From: Bryopsis sp. KO-2023
Lineage: Eukaryota; Chlorophyta; Ulvophyceae; Bryopsidales; Bryopsidaceae
Length of the DNA stretch: 64,000 bases
Assembly: GCA_030272585.1 (NCBI GenBank)
Contig: BSYQ01000004.1
Location: 2,418,001-2,482,000, forward strand
Direction: 5' to 3'
Both the position numbers and the translations under genes were made by a program. Below, piece by piece: positions 35,401 through 47,300 of this stretch (its first letter is position 1; every line of letters starts with the position of its first letter). The notes under the pieces are model-generated. The model was not told the origin of the DNA. It was given only the letters and a program-made list of their open reading frames with translations, and ran no database searches.

Positions 35401-36836
35401 GTTGGCGTTTTATATTTCAGGGGCAACTGTGGATTGGGAAAGTAACGTCGGAGCCACCCCTTTGATCAGTGCAGCAGAAAAAGGGGAAGCTGAAATTGTG
35501 GCGTTTCTCCTCGAATCAGGTGGTCTATATTGGGAAAACTTGCTGTACCCATAATAAAGACTCCTCATATCAAATAAAGTTCATCCAAATGAAGACACTG
35601 TCCGGAAAAACAGCTTTTAAAAAAAAATTCAAACACAACTAACGGTTGGCGCTGGCAGGGGCCAACGTTGATGCACGAAGCAATGACGGTGCAACTGCAT
35701 TGTTTTTGGCTGCACAAGAGGGTCGCTTGGATGTCGCCAAGGTCTTGGTCGAAGCAGGTGAAATGTAATAAGAAGGTCCATCTTCTTTTTTTTGGGGGGG
35801 GGGGGGGGGCTTAGGGAATTTTCAATCTACCCCCACACCCCTTTTGTAGCTTTGTTTTCAAAAAGAAAAGAAAATATGGATTGAACAGCGTCATCGCTTT
35901 TGAAACCAAGGTCCCAGTGTTTTCTCTTGCAAAGTGAAAGTCAGTATTTTTAGGGGGTTTTTTTGGGGCTCAGTACATAACTGGAAATAGACGGTCATTA
36001 TTTATTTTTTGAGGAACTCTTGGCTGCCTTTAATTGTCTCTCTTTCAATCCTTTCCTCTTTTTGCTAAGTGAAAGCCGCGATGTTTTCTTGTGTTGAATT
36101 CAGTTCTGTTCCTGAAGTATTTCAACAGCATTTGCTCTTGTTACTGTATTGATTTTCTGAAAACCACCAACAGATTCTTGAGCTCCAAAAAACAGGGTTT
36201 TTTTTCTTCTTGCCTTTGTTGTTGCTAAATTACACAATCCAACTGCGAAATATAGAGCAAACCAGATTTAAATTGTATGCTTACATATCGGCTCCATTGT
36301 TTGTTGCTGTACTTGCAAAGTTCTTGCCAACAAGCTTTCGTTCAGAGCTGGTGACATTCGACAGATACCCTACCTTTCCACAATGAATATCTGCAGCTAT
36401 GATCCTGATTTTGGGGGGTTGGCGTTTCAGGGGCAACTGTCGATTTGGAAAGAGACATCGGAGCCACCCCTTTGATCATTGCAGCGAAAGAAGGGAAAGT
36501 TGAGGTGGCAGGGTTTCTCCTCGAATCAGGTGGTCAATATTGGGAAAACATCTCCTGCTGTCAATGGCACTTTTTGCATCAGTCTTCTGGAATGTTTTTA
36601 GTAGAGGCTTTGTGATTTTGTCCACAGGTGCCAATGTGAATGCTCGCAATGATTATGGTGACATGCCCTTGCACTATGCTTCCTATGCTGGAAATCCAGA
36701 GTTGGTTCAATTGCTGTTGGACAATGGAGCTGAAATAGATGGCCAGAACAAGAATGGGGAAACCCCTGTGCTCTGGGCAGCCCATTTTGGGAGTGCCGAA
36801 GCCATTGAAGTTTTGAAAAACTCGGGTGCATTCTGA
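32404..36836 (+). CDS. Ankyrin-repeat gene E, intact, divergent member (378 aa)
   Basis: Eleven exons: 32404-32476, 32569-32609, 32690-32812, 33035-33115, 33226-33343, 33810-33908, 34663-34758, 35421-35519, 35659-35757, 36431-36529, 36628-36836. The total of 1137 nt is open to a TGA. It has the family plan: a short hydrophobic N-terminal exon (weaker as a signal than in C and F), a Gly-rich exon ending GGTGGWSRQ, an acidic exon (LTESDPISDAAIARNLL), a cap exon (DCDQLNSDLYDAAGYGDSDK), and then repeats. Exon 34663-34758 lacks one codon (96 nt). The last four internal exons are two copies of a pair, from a tandem duplication of about 1 kb. The terminal exon ends LKNSGAF without the GKGxKERL tail. 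All introns between repeats are phase 1. Confidence 0.8.
34631..36535 (+). repeat. Tandem duplication of about 1 kb inside gene E
   Basis: 34631 to about 35624 is repeated at 35625 to about 36535. Each unit holds one EAG-type and one ESG-type ankyrin exon. Intron sequence such as 34760-35080 and 35760-36080 is nearly identical, down to the long G run, so the event is recent. Confidence 0.85.
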
Positions 36837-38053
36837 AAGGTTGATGTCACAATCGTGTGTGTTGGATTTCTTTTCATTTGGGCTTTTGCATCAAGTGTGC
36901 GGTGCTTCTTTCGACCTTGTGCCTTACCCTTTCAATTGAATGAGTTTCCAGTGTTTCTTTTAGGGACGTTTTCTGAACATTCCGCAAATCTCGGACAAAA
37001 ATGCATTTGCCATGTGGAGGATAGAAATATATGTGGGGTGAAATAGACAACTTTTTAAGATCACCAGAGCCAGGTGGTCATTTGGATGTTTGGTGCAACT
37101 GAGGGGCTGAAAAAAGTTTGGCGAAGAAAATATTGTTTCAGAGTACTTTTCTTTTCTTCGATTGGAGTATTTCCCCACCTCTTTTATTAAACACACACAT
37201 CTCAACATCCAGACTCTTTTTCCACTTTCAAGAACACGATTATTTCCCTAGTGTCTCATGAGACAGTGCTTTGCCTGGAGCCGGAAAAAGAAAGAAAGGC
37301 CAAAACAAATCAATCGGGTTGCCAGACACCGTTTCTTTTTAGTTGTTTTGTAAGAAAATTTGATGCAGTCTACGGAGAAAATTCTGGAAAGTTGTCACCT
37401 GGCTTTCCTCCGAAAATGGAGAGCTGTAATTTTCTTTCAATATCGAGTCCCGCCTCAAAGTCCGAACCTTCGTGCAGTCAGTCTGTTTGAGGAACTTGGG
37501 GTTCTAACACTGCGTTCTTGGACTTGTGAAAACGGATCACCAGAAATAGCAGACTACACAGAATACTTCCACAACTCTGGGCACCTGTTTGGGCTCCAGG
37601 TCCATGTTTTCGAAACAGAAGTTCGTTTTTCGAGGGACTCAGTCCGTTTGGCAACCTCATTGCGTTCGAGAAAAGGAAAAGAAACAAGCGAGTGAGTTGC
37701 TGGCAACTTTTTGTCTTGTCGTCCCCAAACGTTGTGCGTGTTTCCCGAAATGTGCACCACACAACATCAAACGATACAGAGCTCGGATCAACCCAAACAC
37801 ACAAATCGGCGAAATCGGCTTACCTCACAGCCGGCAGCTTGGATTCAATAGAATCAACGGCCGTGTCGGGGATAATTTTCCTTTGGCGCTTCGCTGGTAT
37901 GAGCAAGATGATCCTGACAATAACTTGGCCCGAGCTGACAGAAATCCTTTCAAACCTGTCTTATTTGTTTTATTTTTTCCATCGGAATCAAAAGGGAGCA
38001 GCATGATAAACATTTAAATTTCGTGCTACTGACTTTTAGATTCCGACACACTT

Positions 38054-38110
38054 CGCACACACGCACAAAGGGTGTAGTCATTCCCACAACATCCTTTGTG
38101 CGTGTGTGCG
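38054..38110. repeat. Perfect 18-bp inverted repeat
   Basis: 38054-38071 and 38093-38110 are exact reverse complements (cgcacacacgcacaaagg) around a 21-nt loop. Confidence 0.85.
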
Positions 38111-38311
38111 CGACAAATGGATAACTGGAATCCCCCTTTCTTGAAGGTCGGTTGGGGGATGGCACAGGTGTTTGTTCCCTAGCGTTGGGTGCAGGCAAAG
38201 GAAGCCCTAGCGAGCTGAAACTTCGTGAAACAAATCAATTTCCGTGACATCCACCCACAGAGTCTGTGGCACAGACAGACGAACATGTGTGAGGTGCAAC
38301 CTCCAATAATA

Positions 38312-38398
38312 AGAGGGAACATCTGCAACAAAACAAAGGAAGGAGGTAGCCATGGAGGTGATACCTGTTGCCTTTGTTTTTTTGCAGATGTTCCCTTT
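38312..38398. repeat. Inverted repeat with about 27-bp arms
   Basis: 38313-38339 pairs with 38371-38397 (gggaacatctgcaac against its complement, with a small mismatch in the A/T run). Inner sequence ggtagc and gatacc may extend the stem. It resembles a small MITE or a structured RNA. Confidence 0.7.
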
Positions 38399-39479
38399 CT
38401 CAACGGGTTCTCCACTATTGGTAGAAGGGCAATCCAACTCCCCCCACTGCATCGTTTCTGATGTCAATATCAGAACAAGTGTGTGTTCTGTGCTCTGGAA
38501 AGAAAATAGTTGTTTAAAATTTAAAGGGCCACCACCCAATTCCCAACTCAACAATCCTTATGCAGTTTGTTGTTGACTTGATTTTGCCGAGAATCATTTC
38601 CAAGTTTTCATTGATCCGGCCAACACAGCGATTTTCAAGCACACACAGGCCAACAAAATCGTTTTTTAAAAAGCGTTTCAGATTTCCACATTTTCCTCCC
38701 TCCTCTCTGGTCTATATCGACGCGCGCATTAGTATTTTACAAAACCAACTGAAACGAATTAACCCTAAGACCCCTTTCTTCTTTAAAAACAAGCCCCTCC
38801 AACTTTCACATCATAATAGAAGGAAAAAGCAATCAACTTGGGACCTCAAAAAATTGTCGGTTGGCTATTCCATGCATTGTATTGCTTCTTTTCCTTTTTT
38901 TTCCCCCAGACTGCCTGCTCTTTTTCATTTCGTTCTGGCCATACTCAATTTCAATGACTGGCATTGCAGAATTCGAAAAAAAGACGAAAAAAAATTAAAG
39001 TCAGCGACAAGGAGAAAGAGTTCAGATGAAAAATATGGAATATCTATCAACTGTCCATCCGCTTTAGGTTTTTCACCCTTCGAAAATATTCTTATCTATG
39101 CTTTTGTTGGCTCCCACTTTTTTGACTTTCAAAGTAACTGGCAGAGGTGGAAGGGAACTGTCTTTTTTAGAAAAGCACTGAGACCCAGTACAGAAATGAC
39201 ACCACAGTAGAAAAAAAAAGTAGAACAATAAAGCCAAAAGCCACTGAAGCCTTAATCTTTTTTTTTATTATTCTGCAGTTTATTATAAAGGGATCTTTTC
39301 TCTCCTGTTTCCTATTCTGCAGTTTATTATGAAGGGATTGCTTTAGATTTCAATTGTCTTTGTTTTTTTCCTGCTTTGAATCGGCCAAAGACCTCCCCAA
39401 ATGCAAAAGGGGAGGGGGAGGGGGCCCGTTGATTTGGAAACAATGTTGCAGACAAAATGAGGTTTACTTTTCTTTCAAA

Positions 39480-40390
39480 GACGAGCATTCAAAACAAGAT
39501 AACAAATCTCTTCGGCTGTCAAAAACAGGGCAGTGCAGCAGTGAAAGCATGAATAAGAAAAAAAAGCATTTATCTGATTTGTGATTTGTGTTTTCCAACC
39601 CTTGCTGCCATGGTGCCCCTGACTGTTGCATCCCTGAAGATGGCAGGGCGCAGAATCAAACTTTCGAAATCTGAACATGCCCCGCTGTCAAAAGACATGC
39701 ATGCATGGATACACACCAGTGGCTGTCAGTCAACTGGGTATTTATTTTTGTTGCTCAAGAGAAGAATTGGCTTTCGATCTCCTACAGCCATAAAACCAAT
39801 TGAACTCTTCGGACGAGCCCAGTGCCAATACACCCACATCGAGCTCGTGTTCCTCAAGAAGTTCATCATCTTCCTTCTGTGGAAGAAGCTCCTGAAGCTT
39901 CCGAGTCGAATGGTCGACCTTGCCCAGCTCTCAGTATGCACCGTTACACTGTTGACCTGAAACAAGGCATCAGCTCATCACCTGATCGAAAACGGGGACG
40001 GTACGAACTCAAACTCGAACAAGTATTATCACACCTGCCGAGGATCGCCGCCAGCTGCCGTGCCTGGGGAATCAAAGCGATTTCAGAATTTTGTGGAACA
40101 GTCGCACACCAACCCTATCCCCGACTTGTAATTCGCAACACAACAACACCACGCCCAACCTGCGTCCCAAAATCTCAAACGCGTTTCCCCAGGGCTACGC
40201 AGACGAGTGCGTCAAGACGGCGACCGCAGAATGGGTGCGTTTATATGAATGCATCGGGAAGACGCCACTGTGGATCGACCCACCTATAAACATATGTGGA
40301 GCATCGTAAACACGTTCAAAAATGACATGTACACAATACACGATATCGCGATAACCTCTTTACCCCCGCTTTGAAAGACCGAGTTCCAAA
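39480..40390 (-). pseudogene. Orphan 5' block of an ankyrin gene, second
   Basis: Matches 48180-49000 and 15700-16700 in the same orientation. The signal-peptide exon near 40277-40326 reads MSFLNVFTMLHICL and then stops, having lost most of its hydrophobic core. The exon at about 39850-39957 corresponds to GDAEAV but reads VNSVTVHTESWARSTIRL. No ankyrin exons follow downstream (lower coordinates). Confidence 0.65.
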
Positions 40391-41892
40391 CTGATTTAAA
40401 AAAAGTCCAATCCACGAACAAATCCCGTCCAGGTCGAGGAGACCTTCCCCCCCTCCCCCCTTTTTCGATGCAATTGCTCGAAGTTGATAATTGTTTCATG
40501 CAGAAACAATAAAGTTTTTTTCCTTTTTGCTGTACCTGTCTTAAATTCAGGTCTGCTTTCTTCTCGATTTTCTTCTTCTTTTCTTGGGGGATGATTAATG
40601 AGAAGCTTGGTTTCTTCTGGTCGTGTTGGCTGTTGGAAACATTGTATGTAGTTTTCGAGATTTTGGGAGCTCAGATGGGTGTTCTCGACCCTTGGACTTT
40701 GGATTAACAAATTCGAGTCATAATTGGCCCTGGATATACAATGTTACACCCACCCCCTTTTGCCCCCCTCACTAATCCCCCCTACCCTGTGACTATTTTG
40801 GGGGTTCGAGTCGATCACTGCTGACCTTTCTCAACAGAAGGTTGGTTGTGATCCACCACCCACTTCCTTTAGGGAGGGGAGGGCGTCCACGGGGTCGCTG
40901 ATAATACAACCCAGATTTTGTCCAAGCACTTTGTCACTGTCTTCAAGAAAACCAAATCCTTTTCATCAAATGTATGATTCTTATATGCCTTCCCTTTTTC
41001 CACTGTTTGAAACAAAAATTTTAATCCAAACAACATTTTCTCCTAATTCCCCCGAAACTGATTTTCTTCATCCGATTTTTTCTCTCCTTTCTCCAATCAC
41101 TGGCCCCCCTCACCCTATCCACCAACCATGTTGAGGCCGGGTTTTGCCGAAATTGGATTGCATTGATGGGAACACCCTGGAAGAGCTTGGAAAAGCATCA
41201 CCGGCTTCATCAGGTAATTCATACACGCTGCTCCATGGTCTCAGGTCCACATTGAAAAAAAACCCACAAAAATAGCAGGTGATCGAAGATAGAAACGTCA
41301 ACGTGTGAGGAAATCAGTCCATACCAAACGTCTATATCGATCAAGCTCATACAATATGGCTTGTGGGAATGTTCAACACAAAGAAACAAGATCTGCCACT
41401 GCATTAAATCGTTGATACATACCACATATTCATTTTGATTTGAAACAAAAATAGGACAGTGAAAATGAACCCACAGATCCAGAACATCAACAACGACAAG
41501 ACCCCTCCTCCATCAGCGTGGGCTGATTCCTTCGTAACACTCACAGTTATCCCTTTTCCCCCTAAAACAAACCTGTTGATATAAATTAGAAAAATCCATC
41601 ACATACCAATTAATCAACCATATATATATAAATCACGACAGACATCATGGTGTCCATCAAGCAACTCCAAATGAGAAAAAAACCAAATCAATAAACATAA
41701 AGTGACCTTGATCAAAACTGTGTTGCGATTCTGCTCGACTGTGGAGGTAGAAGTTGCACTACAGCTATCCCAAAAAATGTTGTAGATCCCCAAAACAGCA
41801 AACGCGTCGAACCCCCCCCCCCGCCCCCCCCCAAGAAATGCTGCTGTCCCAGTTTGTGTGAATGGTCGTTCTTGACAGGACACTTTGACAAA
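40390..41892. repeat. 3' flank of gene F, right arm of the inverted duplication
   Basis: Reverse-complement match of about 5334-6700. It includes a run of C near 41814-41830. No gene is seen. The part at 40420-40920 recurs in the same orientation at 56880-57232, where the Ty3 element has inserted. Confidence 0.7.
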
Positions 41893-44237
41893 TCAACCTT
41901 CCAGAATGGCTCTGAGACGTTCTCTCTCCCCTTTGCCACACGCTTCTTTTTCACATCCGTATCTCCACATCAACTGCAAGCATTGGCAAATCACATGCAC
42001 AGGTTTCTTCCCAGAGTCATTCTGAATGTCAGGATCAGCTCCTGCCTTCATCAGAAGTTCAGCTGATACCCAATCGCCATAATTGGCTGCAAGGTGCAAC
42101 GCAGTGTTCCCTTGATCATTGTGGGCGTTAACTTCAGCTCCATTATCTATCAATGCAACCAGTGTTTGGTGTTTTAGGAATCTAATGCTAAGACTCCTCA
42201 TCAGTGGTGTTACGCCATCATCATTTTGGGCATTGATGTTTGCACCTGCAAACAGTCATCAACAACACAAATACCTCCATAAGTTTCTTCTTTTTGGCTC
42301 TGTCGTACCGAATCCAGAGTAATGGTAACAATACACCATAACACAAGTCGAATGGGGAAAGAAACGGTCCATCTATCTATTTGTTGCTACAACCTTTTAT
42401 CTTTTTTTTTTTTTTTTGTGAATTGCCGAATTGTATGCTGGTTTACATTCACTAGAATGGAAGTCTCTTATCAGCATGGGAATTTGAAAAATCCAATAAC
42501 ACCTGTTTTCAACAGAGACTCGACCACTTCCACTTCGTTCCAGTAAGCTGCCCTCATCAGAAGCGTTTCTCCATCGATTGATTTCGAATCCAGACTTGCC
42601 CCTGTAAATAAAAAGGGGGAAAACCATAACAGGAGTGATCACTGAACATTTTAAAAATCAATATAAACAAACATACAAAAATAAGTTTCAAAATGACAGA
42701 GATGAAAAGAAATGAAACAAGACCAGAAAAGAATCCCCATCACCTGCTTCGATCAAAACCTTGACAACATCCCAGTGATCGAATTGCGCTGCTCGATGCA
42801 ATGGAGATCTCCAACTCTTTGGATCAACTGTTGCCCCTAACAAAATAGAAGAAAAATCACAATATGAGTATCACCAGAAGCATTTTTCTGAAACCACCAG
42901 GGAATAAACAGAAAGAAAAAAATCCCCATCACCTGCTTTGATCAAAACTTCGACAACGTCCAAGTGACCATTTTCTGCAGCTTGATGTAGTGGAGTGTAT
43001 CCAGCGGGGTTACTCCATGCATTGATATTTGCCCCTGCAGCACGCTCAAGTCAAATGAAGGATGCATCGCAACACATGGCGCTTCAATTGTTATAGTCAC
43101 CATGTGAATCTTCCCACCCTGGAGGCACATCGCCCCAAAGCCAAATTCTGTATGATGAACCGTCAGATATGGTGCTTTGTAGAGAGACCTGCATGCAGAA
43201 ATCGGATTGAATGTAGCCCATAATACGCAGGAGGGCAAGTTTCTGCCAAGGTACCTGATTCCAAGAGATACTCAACCATCTCCAGCTTCCCCTCTCTTGC
43301 TGCAAGCATCAAGGGCGTGTGCCCCTCATTTGTTTTCAAATTCACGTTTGCCCCTGAAAGAGAATAGAAGTGGCAGTCGAGAAGTTAAGCTAACTGTCAG
43401 GAACATATCAAGGCAGAAGTAGAATGGGTCTGTGTCGAGAATCACCTGCCTCCACCAAAAGCTTGGCAACGTCCAATTCACCTTCCGCTGCAGCGATATG
43501 CAATGCAGTTTCCCCCTCGTTATCTTGTGCATCAATTTTCGACCCTAGGGACGAAAATTAACTCCATGATGTGTTGCAAGACTTGCTACATCAATTCCAA
43601 TATTTTGCTGTAAGGAATCCACACTGACACTCCCCAGTCCAAAAGATTCTCAAATTGGTGAACTACCTGATTCTAAGAGATACTTCACCACCTCGTCCAT
43701 AGATGCATAATAATATGCTGTGGCCCCCTCCATCAAAGGAGTTCTTCCAGAGAATGATTTCAAATTCACATTTGCCCCTGAAAGAGAACAACAAGTGGCA
43801 AGCAGGAAAAGTGAGCTTCACTGTAAACCAGTAAGAAAGAAGTAAGGAAGAAGTAGAGTGGGTCCCACCATTCAGAGCATCACCTGCCTCCACCAAAATC
43901 TTGACAACGCCCAATTTACTGTTCACTGCAGCAATATGCAACGGAGCTTTCCCCTCGTGATTCTGTGCATCAATTTTCGCGCCTATGGGCCAAAATTAAG
44001 TAAAATTTTAAATGTGGTACAACGATTCCTATATTAAAAAATGCAACCACACATGACATAACAAGGAAAATTTATAATGTACTTTGCGGGACCCAAAGTC
44101 AAACATCACCTGCTTTCATCAAAATCTGAACAACATCCAACCAGTAATGTAGTCCAGAATAATGTAATGCCGTTTGGCCCCAATTGTCCCGTGCTTCAAG
44201 ATCTGCCCCTATTCATGAGGAAAAATGAGTTGCGTTG

Positions 44238-44313
<76 letters not shown>

Positions 44314-47300
44314 CTCCCCAGGCGGGATACTTAACGCGTTAGCTACAGCACTGAACTTTAAAAGCCCAACACTTAGTATCCATCGTTTACAGCTAGGACT
44401 ACTAGGGTATCTAATCCTATTTGCTCCCCTAGCTTTCGTTTCTCAGTGTCAGTATTGGCCCAGCAGAGCCCAGCCACTGAAAAAAATAGAAAAAAATTCT
44501 TATCGAAGTTAACTGAAACCTAAACAAACCAAAAATACTCAATAAATCTTTTTTTTTTAATATTCGAAATACCCAAAAAGAAATATTAGCATGGGATACT
44601 TGTAACACATATCATCTCAGCCGCAACAGTTTTCGATGAAACGGTCATTTCTGGTGGTTCAAATGCGGAGGTGGTAATGAAATCCCCAGGGGCACCTGAT
44701 TGCAGGAGATGCTTGATCATCTCTGCCCTGCCATCTTGTGTAGTCTGAAATCTGTCTCCCACTGCAATCATCAAAGAAGTGCGTCCATCCCTGTCTTTCA
44801 GATCCACACTTGCCCCTGAAGGCAAAAAAGCAAGGGTGAATTGGGGTCCTATCTTTTCTCTCCATCACTGCACTTGCAAGGGTCATGAATGAATGAGTCT
44901 ATCAGCAGGATCCTTGTGAGTGCAATTATTCTATGCTGTATTTGAAAGCATATGCTTGTTGTCCAGTTGTTCTAGCGATGCATTTCCATGGAGGTCAATG
45001 AATCAGCAGCTGGTTAAGAAATCCCCCAGGACACCTGATTCCAGAAGCTCTTCAACCTGCCCCACTTTAAGCTCTTCCACTGCAAGCATCAGAGGCGTTG
45101 CTCCATGTTCGTCTTGCAAATCCGCACTTGCCCCTGAATTAGGAAAAGCAACTATTCTGAAATGTCTTGGTCTATCAGCAGAGCCCCAGTAACAGAATAT
45201 CTCATATATATTATCATGACCGGTTTTTGAACAAGGCATTTTATTCAGATTTTCGTTTCCAAGGTGCTAGGCACTTTCACAAGGGGTTTTTACTAGGTTT
45301 ACTTTATTTTTAGATGCAACTGTGGGGTTTTCTAGAGCTGACTTCATTGGGCTGGATTTTTCTCAAGGGCTGGGCTAGATCACCTCGTTGTGGACGGCCT
45401 TCGTTGGGCAAGTTTGCCTTATGTAAATTAAACATTCATTCATGTATACATAAATATATATATATACATTTTTGGACAACTGTGAAAATATTTTTTTTTC
45501 AAGGGTTTCCTCCGAAATAAATCACCTGCTTTGATTAATGCTGCGATAACCTCCGGGCTATCGTCACCTGCTTTGGTCAAAACATCGACAGTGTCTCCAG
45601 AGGTTCTCATGGCAGCCATGTGCAAAGCAGTCCTCCCATAATTGTTTTCTGCATTGACATCGGCCCCTGAAGGAATTTATGAAGCGCATGTTGCAACCCT
45701 CAGCGCCATCAAATCGTCGACTAGTTTTAGCTCTGTGTGTGATACATATATTTTATGAAACGTCGGGTGTTCTGGTGCTTGAATGGACATCTTCCAAGCT
45801 GGGATTCGCTTTTTTTCCCAGAAAAGCAATATGGAAATGAACCAGAAAAATCCCAAAGATCACCTGATTCCAGGAGATGTTGAACCAACTCCACTCCTTT
45901 GAAGTTAAGTGATGCTTCCATCAATGGAGTATATCCAGTCTTTGATTTTGATTCCACATCTGCCCCTGGAAGAAAACAATCAACGATGTATCTGACTACA
46001 CGTTTTATATCAAGATAGTTGTCCTGACGTCAATTGGCGCTGCAAGGCATTTATACACCAAAAATGCCTTTGAACTTCACCTGCTTGGATCAATACTGTG
46101 ACAACATCCAAGTGATCTTCACTTGCAGCCGAATGCAATGCAGTTTCGTTGTCAGAATCTCGTGAATCAATCTCTGCCCCTGAAGCAAACCGTTACTTCC
46201 ATACCAAGCCACAGCCATGGGTTTGATATGGGTTCTCGACCAACACTCCAACCCTTCTCTCTGCTCAACATCCAAAAGCGGTAATTCTCTCACACAAAAA
46301 ATCACTCAATAAATGACCATTCTGCATTTTTTTAGACCCCCCTAGTTCCACCACCGACGATACACATCTGCACCAGATTAGAAAGGTGGTCAGAAACCCC
46401 TCTAGGTTGTACCTGCTGCTAGGAGATACTCAACCAGCTTCACTTTTCCAAAATGTGACGCTTGCATCAAGGGGGTGGTTTCACGCTCGTCTCTGAAATC
46501 CACATTCGCCCCTAAAAGAACCAACACAGTTTGTGGTGGAAACAGGAGTGCATCAATGGATAGGCAACAGGAAGGTTCAATATACTGCATGCACTACCTT
46601 CTTTGACCAGAATTTTGGCAACATCCAAGCCACCATATTCTGCAGCATAATGTAATGGAGTTTGGCCACGTTCGTTTTGTGCCTCAACATCCGCCCCTGC
46701 AGCAAATACTCGATCGTTATGTTGTTTCAGAAAGAAAAATTGACGAAATCTGAAAAACCAAAGACTCTAGAAGTGCCATAGAACAAAAATTTATTTTTTC
46801 AATGGGATGCAATAGTTGCCGCTGAAATAAAGTTTGATTGAATTTTTGGAAAAATGAACCCCAGTAGTAGGCAAAAAGTATTTCCAGCTAAATAAAACTT
46901 CGCGTAGTAAAAAGGTTTTGGTTGAAACAAACACTTTTTGGAGGTACCAACAAATTGAATATACAAGAACACAATCACTGGCTAGGTTTAAAGCACAAGC
47001 ATGCACTACCTGCTTTGATCAAAATCTTGGCAACATCCAAGTGACCAGATCCTGCAGCAACATGCAATGGAGTATCCCTATCTTCATTTCGCGCATCAAC
47101 ATTCACCCCTGCAGCGAATTCTCGAGCAATTGTAAGAGAAACTACTATTCTTTTTTTCAAGAACAGATAGAAAAAATCTTGGGAAAATATACTTTCCATA
47201 CGAGAACTGCAATAGGAAAAACAAAATAGTATCCCAAAGTGTAGAGCTCCAATTTGAACATGACTGACCATTTTCTTTCAATCGTGAATTGAAAACAAAG

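Larger units (their letters stand above)
36837..39479. other. Spacer without a supported gene
   Basis: Open frames up to 216 codons occur (38560-39210, +), but their composition is low-complexity (Phe, Lys, Ser, Pro) with no motif and no paralog. Two strong inverted repeats lie at 38054-38110 and 38312-38398. Confidence 0.35.

Noticed and set aside
38560..39210. 216-aa open frame
   Set aside because: Low-complexity, basic and Phe-rich, with no motif, no paralog and no supporting context.
44232..44473. Part of a working rRNA operon
   Set aside because: Only about 240 bp of 16S is present, both ends stop abruptly, and it sits inside an intron whose paralog lacks it.
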